Shown here piece by piece: positions 55,205-63,690 of a stretch of 64,000 nucleotides of DNA; within the stretch, counting starts at the first letter, position 1; each line of letters begins with the position of its first letter. Below the pieces are notes generated by a model. It saw only the letters and a list, made by a program, of their open reading frames with translations, made no database searches and had not been told where the DNA came from. This DNA is from JAAYTL01 sp031460505 (GTDB lineage Bacteria; Bacillota; Clostridia; Tissierellales; Tissierellaceae), in contig JAVKTT010000001.1 of the NCBI GenBank assembly GCA_031460505.1, positions 124,001 through 188,000 of the forward strand, given 5' to 3'. Position numbers and translations under genes: made by a program.

Positions 55205-56605
55205 CTATGATTTAAATTTCTGTCTACTATCCTTAGCTAGTATACTCAATAATAACATACTTATAAATGCTACTATAACAGATGCATAAGTCTCGGTAAA
55301 ACTACTATGAATTGGATAACTACCTGTGATTGCCTTGTATACTACCCAGAAAAAACCGACAACTGTAGTTAATAACATTGATTGTACTGCCGCTTTTGGT
55401 GAAGAACCCCTCCAAAAAATCCCAAATAATAATACTACAAATATAGCACCTCTCAAAGTATAAGCAAAGTAAACTATATCTAATATTCGAGTACTTCCAT
55501 ACATAACCAATGATAGAAGTATGCATAGTACCCCGGCTAAACCTGTAGTCAATCTGGATACTTTTAGTACTTTATCATCATCTGCATTTTTATTTACAAT
55601 TTTTAGATAGATATCTTTTGTTGCCATAGTACCAGCTGCCAATATAATTGGTGAAACTGTCGATAATATAGCAGCAAATATTGAAGCTAATACAATTCCA
55701 CCTGCTAATGGCTCTAAATCCATCATGAGAGTAGGTAATGCTAATTTTGCATTCTCTAATCCTGGATATTTTACCCTAGCTGCCATGCCCAACAATGCTG
55801 TGCATATTCCAAAGGGTGCTACTATTAGTGCAGTTATAAAAGCTGATTTTCTAGCTACAGTTGCATCCTTTGCTGCTAATATTGGTTGAATCCCTGCTTG
55901 GGCAGTGCATGCTCCCAATACCGAAGCTATAATCCAAGAAGAAACCCTAGGCATCCCAATATTGGTCATATTAAAATGTCCAACCGGTAGAGATGTCTTT
56001 AATATGTTAACACCACCAATATCTTTCATCGACAATACTATAGCTAATATTATTCCACCATACATAGCAACTAAATGCATTATATTTGTATATCCGACTG
56101 ATACCATGCCACCAGCTAATGTGTATATAATGAATCCAATACCTAAAATTATAACTGCGGTATTGTAATCTAGCCCCATGACACTTACCCCTAAAGTCCC
56201 TGCAGCTATGATTTGAGAAGTTCCAACTGCTATCATAATAAAAATTAATAATAATGATGAAACCGTCCTAGCTTTATTCCCGAGGAATTTACCTAATATG
56301 CCTGGCACTGTAACCTCATCTAAGCTCCTATAAAGTTTAGCAAAAAAAATTGCTAGAACAATTATGCCGATACTATTTGCTATGGTATACCAAGCTCCTG
56401 ATAACCCAAACAAATATCCATATTCAGAAACTCCTGTAGTTGCCGTACCACCTAGCCATTCTCCTGTTCCTGCAGCTACGCACATCATAACGCCTAAACC
56501 CGAACCATGAAATGAACTGGATGTACTTGATTTACTCTTTGCATAAAATCCTATACAAATGGTTATAGCAAAATATAATAATATTATTATTAGTTGAAGA
56601 TTCAC
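55205..56605 (-). CDS. Sodium:solute symporter (SSS family)
   Basis: The 466-residue membrane protein has about thirteen hydrophobic segments and SSS-type features near the N-terminus (GLGVMMCVAAGTGEWLGGTATTGVSEYGYLFG) and DEVTVPGILGKFLG. It couples Na+ to uptake of an organic solute. Starting with GTG after AGGAGG, it is 55 bases downstream of the DUF4387 gene and shares its sigma-54-driven transcript. Although it sits next to the prd operon, a terminator-like hairpin lies between, so a link to proline uptake should not be assumed. Confidence 0.85.
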   Translation of the reverse strand: MNLQLIIILLYFAITICIGFYAKSKSSTSSSFHGSGLGVMMCVAAGTGEWLGGTATTGVSEYGYLFGLSGAWYTIANSIGIIVLAIFFAKLYRSLDEVTVPGILGKFLGNKARTVSSLLLIFIMIAVGTSQIIAAGTLGVSVMGLDYNTAVIILGIGFIIYTLAGGMVSVGYTNIMHLVAMYGGIILAIVLSMKDIGGVNILKTSLPVGHFNMTNIGMPRVSSWIIASVLGACTAQAGIQPILAAKDATVARKSAFITALIVAPFGICTALLGMAARVKYPGLENAKLALPTLMMDLEPLAGGIVLASIFAAILSTVSPIILAAGTMATKDIYLKIVNKNADDDKVLKVSRLTTGLAGVLCILLSLVMYGSTRILDIVYFAYTLRGAIFVVLLFGIFWRGSSPKAAVQSMLLTTVVGFFWVVYKAITGSYPIHSSFTETYASVIVAFISMLLLSILAKDSRQKFKS

Positions 56606-56624
56606 TCTAATTCCTCCTATAGTA

Positions 56625-56648
56625 AACCGCAGCCCATAAGCTGCGGTT
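56625..56648 (-). other. Intercistronic hairpin
   Basis: AACCGCAG (56625-56632) and CTGCGGTT (56641-56648) form an 8-bp GC-rich hairpin between the DUF4387 and symporter genes. No T run follows on the minus strand, so it is more likely an RNA-processing or stability element than a terminator. Confidence 0.55.
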
Positions 56649-56660
56649 CACTTTTATGAA

Positions 56661-56984
56661 TTAATTTACAGGTATCTCAATATCCAATAACGGTGGATAT
56701 TGTTGACATCCAAATACATCTGATTCTCCTGGCGAACCACTTGGTTGCAATCTAGAAATTGTGAACTTTATTGCATATCCTGGATCAAATTCAACTAAAT
56801 CCGTAATTCTGTTTATATCTATACTAAGTAATTCTGCTATATATTCCTTGTTTATCACTTTTGACTCTTTAACTAATTCATAATTTTCTTTTTCTCTGAA
56901 TATAATATCAAATGTAATCCTATCCGTTCCTGCATTTTTACTTCTTATTGTCTTTGCCAAATCTATTAGTTTCAGGGTTTTCAT
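56661..56984 (-). CDS. DUF4387-family protein
   Basis: The 107-residue protein matches DUF4387: LIDLAKTIRSKNAGTDRITFDIIF at the start and DPGYAIKFTISR-QPSGSPGESDVFG near the end. This family regularly accompanies AtuA-like (DUF1446) proteins and is thought to act with them, possibly as a subunit. It follows AGGAGG and lies 13 bases after the AtuA-like gene. Confidence 0.9.
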   Translation of the reverse strand: MKTLKLIDLAKTIRSKNAGTDRITFDIIFREKENYELVKESKVINKEYIAELLSIDINRITDLVEFDPGYAIKFTISRLQPSGSPGESDVFGCQQYPPLLDIEIPVN

Positions 56985-56997
56985 TATTTTTATCCTC

Positions 56998-58365
56998 CTA
57001 TCCTATTTCTATCATATTTACGTCAAATAATTCCATAGGGTCATCGACTTCCACTGTGTGGTTCATAGACCATTTAAATGCTGGCGTAGCTGGTAGTACC
57101 TCATCTACTACAAATGCAGCAGTTCCAGCAGTACCTTTAACCTCAGGAAGTCTAGCATAGAATATTTGTCTCAAACCTGTCATTGCAATTTCTTCTGCTT
57201 TAACCTTTTCATCAGCTATACCTTGAACAACAATACATAATTCATGAGATGTAATCTTTTTATTAGGTTCTAAGTCCTGCATTACTCCATCTTTTCCATA
57301 AACTATATAATGTAACTCATAGCCTTCTTTTCCAAATTTTTCTTCTACTTGGCCTCTTGCCAATTCTAGAACTTTATCTATATTTTGTATTGTATATGGA
57401 TCTCTTACACCCGCTATACCTATATACATTTCGCCTACTTTAGTTGACCCTTCTAATTTAACCCTTACTTTGCCTTCTATAGGAACATATTTAGGATTGG
57501 TAATTCTTGTTGTTTTTTCGTCAAATTGCTCATACTGACAGTTTGACATATCTAACATACCACCTGCAAAATATTCATAGTATGGATTTGATCTTTCATA
57601 CATCGCATGACCAGCTACAGATGCTACTGTGCAATATTGCCATGGAGCCATAGCTTCAACTTTAACATCTTCATGAGTTATTGTACCTATAACAGATTCC
57701 TTAGCTCCATATGGTTCTGCACAGAATGAAGCACATTCTAGCACTTTACCTAAGTAATAAGATTCAGCTTCTGGGAATCCTTCATAGATTGCTGGAGCTG
57801 CAAATATTGCAATATCGGATGAACGACCTCCAATAATTACATCTGCACCCATTTCTAATGCTTTAATATATGGATGAATTCCTGCAACAGCAACTATTCT
57901 CTCTGTTCCATCCAATTCCTCAATTGTCAAATCACTTCTTGAATCCAGACCATGAATTGTTCCACCATTGTTAAGCTTATTTCTTAAATATTCTTTATCA
58001 ACTTCTGAATAGAAATATGCAAGTTTAAATTTAGGAAGTTTATGTTCTTCTGCTAAATCCTTAATAATTTGAACATACATATCCACTCTACTGTTTGTAC
58101 CTGTATCACCTGCTGAACCAATAATCATAGGAACACCTTGCTCTCTAGATGCCAAAAGCATAAGCTCTAAATCATGTTTTTGCCATTCATATAAACTTGC
58201 ACATTTGTCTGCACCTAATGGTCCTGGTCCAATATCATCACTACCTGAATCACTACAGTAGTAATCTGGCTTTGTCTTTGCACCAATATAAAAACTCTCT
58301 TCTTTAGTTGGTGAAAATCCTAGATGCCCATTAGGACTTATAATTCTTAGCTCTTTCTTTTTCAA
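56998..58365 (-). CDS. AtuA-like (DUF1446) acyclic terpene utilisation family protein
   Basis: The 455-residue protein starts with TTG after GGGAGG. It has the family segments ISPNGHLGFSP, GADVIIGGRSSDIAIFAAPA and MIGSAGDTGTNSRVDMYV. AtuA was named from citronellol and geraniol degradation in pseudomonads, where its exact step is unclear. In anaerobes the AtuA/DUF4387 pair probably acts on a carboxylic acid or its CoA ester; this is inference. It leads the transcript of a -24/-12 promoter at 58406-58421. Confidence 0.88.
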   Translation of the reverse strand: MKKKELRIISPNGHLGFSPTKEESFYIGAKTKPDYYCSDSGSDDIGPGPLGADKCASLYEWQKHDLELMLLASREQGVPMIIGSAGDTGTNSRVDMYVQIIKDLAEEHKLPKFKLAYFYSEVDKEYLRNKLNNGGTIHGLDSRSDLTIEELDGTERIVAVAGIHPYIKALEMGADVIIGGRSSDIAIFAAPAIYEGFPEAESYYLGKVLECASFCAEPYGAKESVIGTITHEDVKVEAMAPWQYCTVASVAGHAMYERSNPYYEYFAGGMLDMSNCQYEQFDEKTTRITNPKYVPIEGKVRVKLEGSTKVGEMYIGIAGVRDPYTIQNIDKVLELARGQVEEKFGKEGYELHYIVYGKDGVMQDLEPNKKITSHELCIVVQGIADEKVKAEEIAMTGLRQIFYARLPEVKGTAGTAAFVVDEVLPATPAFKWSMNHTVEVDDPMELFDVNMIEIG

Positions 58366-58405
58366 TTTTATTCCTCCCTTTTGTTAAGTTGTTACCATAT
58401 ATTAT

Positions 58406-58421
58406 TGCAACTACTGTGCCA
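58406..58421 (-). promoter_or_regulatory. Sigma-54 (-24/-12) promoter of the AtuA operon
   Basis: On the minus strand TGGCAC-AGTAG-TTGCA matches the sigma-54 consensus exactly in both boxes and in the 5-base spacing. It lies about 40 bases before the AtuA-like start and next to a gene for an NtrC-type activator. Confidence 0.9.
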
Positions 58422-58485
58422 GTTATAAAACAAGTGGTAAAATTTCGTAGTTTTCGTATTTTCTTTTGTAAATCATCACTTTCTA

Positions 58486-58516
58486 GGTAAAAAAATAAAT
58501 AGGGTAAATACCCTAT
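58486..58516 (-). terminator. Terminator of the two-component operon
   Basis: ATAGGGTA (58499-58506) pairs with TACCCTAT (58509-58516), followed on the minus strand by a run of T residues. It ends the kinase-regulator transcript before the sigma-54 promoter. Confidence 0.75.
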
Positions 58517-58596
58517 CTCTAAATATAAACATTTATTGTCAAATAAGTTGACTTTATACTTGAAAGTTTATGGAAAAAGTGTAATTTATTTATACA

Positions 58597-59973
58597 TCAA
58601 ATTAGATTATATTCTTTTATCTTATTATATAAAGTCTGCCTTCTGATACCTAAAGCCTCCGCTGTTTTAGTTTTATTACCTTCATATTTTTTTAAAGTAT
58701 TTCTTATAATTATCTTCTCATATTGACTCAATGTCATGTCTTCTTTATCTTCTTTATGTTCTTTATCTTCTTCATTACTTGAACTATCGATTCCGGATAT
58801 CTCCATAGGTAAGTGGGTTTTTAGCAATATTTCTTCTTTATCATCACAAACTAATATAGATCTCTCTATTACATTACGTAATTCTCTTATATTGCCCCTC
58901 CAATTATAATTCATCAATAATTCCAAGGTTTCGAAATCTAAATATTTTACACTCTTATCATATGTTCCTGATAATTCCAGTAAGAACTTTTCTGCTAACA
59001 ATGGTATATCCTCTTTTTTCTCTCTCAATGGAGGAATATGTATATTTACTACATTGAGTCTATAATATAAATCCTCTCTGAAATTTCCATTTTCAATCTC
59101 AGTCATTAAATTCTTATTTGTAGCTGCTATTATTCTGACATCAACTTTTATACTGTTTTCAGAGCCAATTCTAAAGAATTGCTTTTCTTGAAGAACCCTC
59201 AGGAACTTTACTTGCATATCCAATGGTAAATCTCCAATTTCATCTAGAAATAAAGTGCCTCCATTTGCCAATTCAAATTTACCCTTTTTTTGTTGATAAG
59301 CACCTGTAAAAGAACCTTTTTCATGACCAAATAATTCAGTTTCTATAAGATTAGCCGGTATTGCTCCACAATTAAGTGCAATAAAATTATTATCCTTCTG
59401 TAAACTCTTTTTATGAATTAATTTTGCAAACTCATCCTTTCCAACACCACTCTCTCCTGTTATCAGTACATTTGCCTTGCTAGGAGCTATTCTATTAACT
59501 ATATAGAACAATTTTTGCATCTTTTCTCCTGTACCAATTACGCCCATGGTTCCAAATTCATCACTTAACAATTTACTTTTCAAATTACTATTTTGACTTT
59601 TTAAATTTATCCTTTTTACTGCTTTTTCAATGGTCAATATAAGTTCTTTATTTGTAAAGGACTTTTCTAAATAATCTATTGCCCCTAATTTTACAGCTTT
59701 TATAGCTGACTTTATATCTGCAAATGCAGAGATAAATATGGTTTCAATTGATGGATCTATTGCTAGAGCTCTTTCCATAAGTTCTATTCCATTCATCTTT
59801 GGCATTTTTAAATCTGTTATTAGTAAGTCAACAATATTATTCCTCATTATTTCTAGAGCTTCACATCCACTTTGTGCAGTATATATCTTATAACCTACAT
59901 CCTCTAAGATTATCTTTAATGTTTCCCTAATAGCCTTTTCATCATCAACTAATAGAATATTTATTGTATCCAT
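58597..59973 (-). CDS. NtrC-family sigma-54-dependent response regulator
   Basis: The 458-residue activator has a receiver domain with Asp54 (LITDLKMPKMNG) and Lys104, an AAA+ domain with Walker A GESGVGKD (173-180), the sigma-54 contact loop GSFTGA (220-225) and Walker B LFLDEIGDLP, and a Fis-type helix-turn-helix at the C-terminus (NKTKTAEALGIRRQTLYNKI). A charged linker (NEEDKEHKEDKEDM) joins the last two. It starts directly at the kinase stop codon. Two sigma-54 promoters flank this operon and are its probable targets. Confidence 0.95.
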   Translation of the reverse strand: MDTINILLVDDEKAIRETLKIILEDVGYKIYTAQSGCEALEIMRNNIVDLLITDLKMPKMNGIELMERALAIDPSIETIFISAFADIKSAIKAVKLGAIDYLEKSFTNKELILTIEKAVKRINLKSQNSNLKSKLLSDEFGTMGVIGTGEKMQKLFYIVNRIAPSKANVLITGESGVGKDEFAKLIHKKSLQKDNNFIALNCGAIPANLIETELFGHEKGSFTGAYQQKKGKFELANGGTLFLDEIGDLPLDMQVKFLRVLQEKQFFRIGSENSIKVDVRIIAATNKNLMTEIENGNFREDLYYRLNVVNIHIPPLREKKEDIPLLAEKFLLELSGTYDKSVKYLDFETLELLMNYNWRGNIRELRNVIERSILVCDDKEEILLKTHLPMEISGIDSSSNEEDKEHKEDKEDMTLSQYEKIIIRNTLKKYEGNKTKTAEALGIRRQTLYNKIKEYNLI

Positions 59974-61572
59974 TTAAGACACCCTTTCACTTTCTGTAGG
60001 AATTCTTATTGAAACTCTTGTACCTACTCCCAAAGTACTGTTAATCGTGATTTTACCACCTATACTATTTATAATATTTAATGAAAGTGGTAATCCAAGT
60101 CCAGTTCCATCATCCTTAGTTGTATAAAAAGGTTCGAATATATTATTTAAATCCTTCTTAGATATTCCTTTACCTGTATCCTCAATTTCTAAATAAAAGT
60201 CTTTATCTTGGAGATTTCCATTTATTCTAATTTCTTTTTTTTCATTATTATAATCCATATTAAATGAATCAATTGCATTTAATAAAATATTCAATAAAAC
60301 CTGTCTTAAGTTATCTTCATTACATGGTAAGATTATTTTCCTATTTTCAATATTGATTTTTATATTTATATCATTACTTTTTATATTATATCTAAGCAAT
60401 GCCAGGATATTATCTAGTACTATGTCAAAATTACATGCTCCACTGGTAACTATATTATCCTTAGATAAGTTGGAAAGTTGTCCTAAAAATCTATTGAGCC
60501 TTTCACTTTCCTCAATAATAATATTTAATAGCTTGACTGTATCAGTATTCTTATCATCATCTTTAAACTTTCTCAGTAGATACTCACTTGCATTTCTAAT
60601 TGGTAGAAGAGGATTTCTTATTTCATGGGTTATACCAGCAGTTATTCTTCCTAAAGCAGATAGTTTATCTGCTAAAATAACCTGTCTCTGCAACTCTTCT
60701 AACTCAGTAACATCTCTAAATATACATATACATGTTTTAACTGAGTTGTCCTCATCGTATAGCACAGATGTTGATAATCTAATATTGATAAATTCACCAG
60801 ACTTTCTAATCATATATGTCTTTTCTTCATTGAATACTTTCATTTCTTTTATGCTATTTATTATGAACCAATGATTATCGTGTTCTTTTAATGGTATATC
60901 AATTAACCTTCTTCCAATAACTTCATCCTCAGAATATCCCGTTATTTTTTCTGCTGCGTTGTTGAACACTAATACATTAAAATCACAATCGATAACCATT
61001 ACACCACTATTAACATTCTCTAATATCTGATTTGACATCTTTTCTATATCTGAGATATACTCATTTAATTCAAGAAAAGCAGATCCTTGAGAAGCTATAA
61101 TTGATATCATTTGCATATCATATTGAGTATATTGATGAGGTTTTGAACAAGATACACTTAAGATACCTATGATTTTATCACCAACAACTAAAGGGATAGC
61201 CATAAAAGACCTAATTAATGGATCCTCTTCATGGAATTGTCTAACCTTAATTTCCTTAGAATTTAAAGCATCATTAATGAGTAGTGACTTCTTATCCTTG
61301 GCTACCAAGCCAATAGCACCCTCGCCAATTCTAAATGGGATTCTATTTTTCATTTTTTCAGTACTTGACCCTATGCATGAGACAACATCCAAAGAGCTTT
61401 CTCGTTCATTATATTTATAGATTACAATCATATTGAAACTTACAAAATTTTGAATAAACTTAAAAATAAAATCAGATACCAACTGGAAATCCTTGGCTTT
61501 ATTTATCGATTGCATTGTATTTGCTAAAAGATTAACATCACCTTTTATATCTCTTCCATGTTCATCCATCAT
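59974..61572 (-). CDS. GAF-PAS sensor histidine kinase
   Basis: The 532-residue kinase has no membrane segment. A GAF domain (about 25-170), a PAS domain (about 178-290) and a HisKA/HATPase core follow, with His316 in ITHEIRNPLLP, the N-box NILLNAIDSF and G boxes DTGKGISK and GTGLGLPL. It therefore senses a cytoplasmic signal, perhaps the substrate or its CoA ester. It is immediately followed by the NtrC-type regulator. Confidence 0.93.
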   Translation of the reverse strand: MMDEHGRDIKGDVNLLANTMQSINKAKDFQLVSDFIFKFIQNFVSFNMIVIYKYNERESSLDVVSCIGSSTEKMKNRIPFRIGEGAIGLVAKDKKSLLINDALNSKEIKVRQFHEEDPLIRSFMAIPLVVGDKIIGILSVSCSKPHQYTQYDMQMISIIASQGSAFLELNEYISDIEKMSNQILENVNSGVMVIDCDFNVLVFNNAAEKITGYSEDEVIGRRLIDIPLKEHDNHWFIINSIKEMKVFNEEKTYMIRKSGEFINIRLSTSVLYDEDNSVKTCICIFRDVTELEELQRQVILADKLSALGRITAGITHEIRNPLLPIRNASEYLLRKFKDDDKNTDTVKLLNIIIEESERLNRFLGQLSNLSKDNIVTSGACNFDIVLDNILALLRYNIKSNDINIKINIENRKIILPCNEDNLRQVLLNILLNAIDSFNMDYNNEKKEIRINGNLQDKDFYLEIEDTGKGISKKDLNNIFEPFYTTKDDGTGLGLPLSLNIINSIGGKITINSTLGVGTRVSIRIPTESERVS

Positions 61573-61604
61573 ATTATCACCTAAAAGTTATTTTATTAGT
61601 TGCA

Positions 61605-61636
61605 TCAACAAAAGGGTAAGCAAAATTGCTTACCCT
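61605..61636 (-). terminator. Terminator of the TRAP-like operon
   Basis: AGGGTAAGCAA (61613-61623) and TTGCTTACCCT (61626-61636) form a perfect 11-bp stem, followed on the minus strand by TTTTGTTG. It lies just after the small membrane-protein gene. Confidence 0.85.
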
Positions 61637-61642
61637 AATATA

Positions 61643-61903
61643 TTATTTGTGCTCATCCATAGTAAGAGCATGTTTACCAGTTGCATAGTAATGAATTAAT
61701 CCAGCGAGTACCGCTACCGCCGCACATCTAATAAATATTGGCATTACGACACTTTTGGCATTTACCGCTAAAGATGTTCCCGTTGGCCCGCCTATGATAA
61801 TTCCCAACACAAACATTACGAATACAATTCCACCACCTATGACAGCTATAATAGTAAATATACTAAATGCTGATTCAACGAATTTTTCTATTTTCTCCCT
61901 CAT
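61643..61903 (-). CDS. Small two-helix membrane protein of the TRAP-like operon
   Basis: The 86-residue protein has two hydrophobic helices (about 14-38 and 50-70) with basic and acidic ends (HALTMDEHK). It is 12 bases after the TRAP-like permease gene with its own AAGGAGGG site. It is much shorter than the four-helix DctQ subunit of TRAP systems and I do not recognise its family. A small accessory subunit of the permease is the natural reading from context. Confidence 0.75.
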   Translation of the reverse strand: MREKIEKFVESAFSIFTIIAVIGGGIVFVMFVLGIIIGGPTGTSLAVNAKSVVMPIFIRCAAVAVLAGLIHYYATGKHALTMDEHK

Positions 61904-61915
61904 AAGAATCCCTCC

Positions 61916-63283
61916 TTATATAAATAGTACAGGTAATATTCCTACCAACATCAATATGGAAAAGATTAGATGGGCAAATACCCATATTAACGCCAAAATT
62001 GATGTTTCCTTCATTTCGGATTTAGCAATCCCCATTGCTGTATACATTGCAAGTGCTAATGGTGGGGTCATACCTTCTAAGGAACCTGTAATGCCAGGGA
62101 GCATAGCAGCTGCTAGTATAGGGTTAACACCTACTGCTGCCAAACCTGTAACGATCATTGAACCGAATATTGCAACCTGTGCAGATCCCGTTATAAACAT
62201 TCCTAAGAATGTAGTAAGTACTGGGAAGAATATAGCTAACTGTGTCTTACTCATATTAAAACTAGCAATATAGTCACCTATCGCATGGCCAACTTTTGCT
62301 TCGCCGAATAGTTCTGATAGGCAATAAGCGAAATAAACTGTTGCTGCTACAGGTACAATTTGTGAAATTCCTTTTTTAAATAATTTAAATAAATTCCCTG
62401 GATTTAGCCCACCTATTCTTTTACGACTAATAACTAGAGCATAAATTGCAGCCACTCCCGGAGTAAACTGTATTACAGAACTAGACATTGCAGATGCACC
62501 TTCAGCGCCAAGTCTACTAGTAAAGAATGTATCCTTTAATTGAAAATCTAAGAACAGTGGTAAAAATATTATAAGTGGAACAATTAATGCTTTCCATCCT
62601 TCTCTAAAAGTCTCTCCAAGTTTTGGACGTTGTTCTTCAGGTACCGCTTCAACTTTGTAATATCTAATAAATCCATACAAAGTAATTACTCTTTGAATTA
62701 CGAACCATATACCTACGCCCCATACAGCCATCCAAAATGTTGATAATGGATATACACCAGGGTATAGAGCATCTAATACTCCAAATGCTAAAAGTATGGT
62801 TCCAGATGGTGGTATGGCTGGTCCTAATGAACTTGCTGACATCTCTGTAGTTGCTGCTAAATGCCTAGGGAACTTCGTATTAATCATAGCTGGAATAGTA
62901 AAAACTCCTGTTGCCGCTACGTTCCCTGGTCCTGTTCCAGATAAGGCAGCCATAAATGTACTAGAAAATAATGAAACCCATCCAGCTCCACCTCTAAATC
63001 TTCCTACAATGGCTAATATAAAATCAATTACATATTTTACTACGTTTGTCTCACCAAAGATAAATGCTAAAGATAAAAATGCCACTATTGCATAGAACAA
63101 GGTGTTAGTGGATGGTTTAATAAGGTAGTGAAAAAATCTGTCAAATCGACCTAATGCTACTACCATTACCAAGAAACCAATGAACATAGCCTCATAAATC
63201 GGTCTCTTGTAAAATAAAAAGACAATAACGATGGTTATAAGTAGTACGAACATTAACATCAATTCTACTGGTATTCCTGTCAT
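61916..63283 (-). CDS. TRAP-type (DctM-like) large permease
   Basis: The 455-residue membrane protein has about twelve hydrophobic segments and DctM-like features: SLFSSTFMAALSGTGPGNVAATGVFTIPAM and SASSLGPAIPPSGTILLAFG in the first half, and GMFITGSAQVAIFGSMIVTGLAAVGVNPILAAAMLPGITGSLEGMTPPLALAMY in the second. TRAP systems import organic acids with Na+ and need a periplasmic binding protein; none is encoded in this transcript, which runs from 63283 to the terminator at 61605. It is under a sigma-54 promoter. Confidence 0.85.
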   Translation of the reverse strand: MTGIPVELMLMFVLLITIVIVFLFYKRPIYEAMFIGFLVMVVALGRFDRFFHYLIKPSTNTLFYAIVAFLSLAFIFGETNVVKYVIDFILAIVGRFRGGAGWVSLFSSTFMAALSGTGPGNVAATGVFTIPAMINTKFPRHLAATTEMSASSLGPAIPPSGTILLAFGVLDALYPGVYPLSTFWMAVWGVGIWFVIQRVITLYGFIRYYKVEAVPEEQRPKLGETFREGWKALIVPLIIFLPLFLDFQLKDTFFTSRLGAEGASAMSSSVIQFTPGVAAIYALVISRKRIGGLNPGNLFKLFKKGISQIVPVAATVYFAYCLSELFGEAKVGHAIGDYIASFNMSKTQLAIFFPVLTTFLGMFITGSAQVAIFGSMIVTGLAAVGVNPILAAAMLPGITGSLEGMTPPLALAMYTAMGIAKSEMKETSILALIWVFAHLIFSILMLVGILPVLFI

Positions 63284-63334
63284 ATGAATCCCCCCTTCAA
63301 ATTTTAAAAGTTAAATACTTTCAATTAAATATAT

Positions 63335-63350
63335 TGCAAATTTTATGCCA
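63335..63350 (-). promoter_or_regulatory. Sigma-54 (-24/-12) promoter of the TRAP-like operon
   Basis: On the minus strand TGGCAT-AAAAT-TTGCA matches the sigma-54 consensus with correct spacing and one difference in the -24 box. It is about 50 bases before the permease start. Confidence 0.85.
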
Positions 63351-63690
63351 AAGTTCTTAATTTTCAAATTACTCCTTTTTTAGGTTTGATAATTGGCTAA
63401 CTTAAATTTCAAATTGATGTATTATTATTGCGGTTGTGGAAAATATTTACATCTACCTAGAAATCAATGGATTTATTTGTAAATTAATTGGACAACAAAG
63501 TCATTTATAAAATTTATGTTATTCACAGCAAAAATATTCATTAAATATGAAACAGTACAGATAATAAAGAGCTTTATACCTTATTATTTATATAAATCTA
63601 AGACCAGCTGTATCATAATTAATCTTGATTTCTATTGAAATATAGGTTATTGTTTAAGTAAATATTTAAATAAACTATGGGGGGTATTAA
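63351..63690. other. Divergent intergenic region
   Basis: This gap upstream of the sigma-54 promoter separates the TRAP-like operon from the D-Ala-D-Ala-ligase-like gene. It is AT-rich and shows no gene. It includes TACCTAGAAA (63454-63463), whose reverse complement recurs upstream of the other sigma-54 promoter and may be an enhancer site. Confidence 0.5.

Noticed and set aside
55205..56605. Calling the Na+/solute symporter a proline transporter (PutP)
   Set aside because: Proximity to the prd operon is suggestive, but it lies on the AtuA/DUF4387 transcript with a terminator-like hairpin before prdC.
61755..62273. 172-residue open frame antisense to the TRAP-like operon
   Set aside because: Reverse complement of membrane-protein sequence; no start signal or family match.
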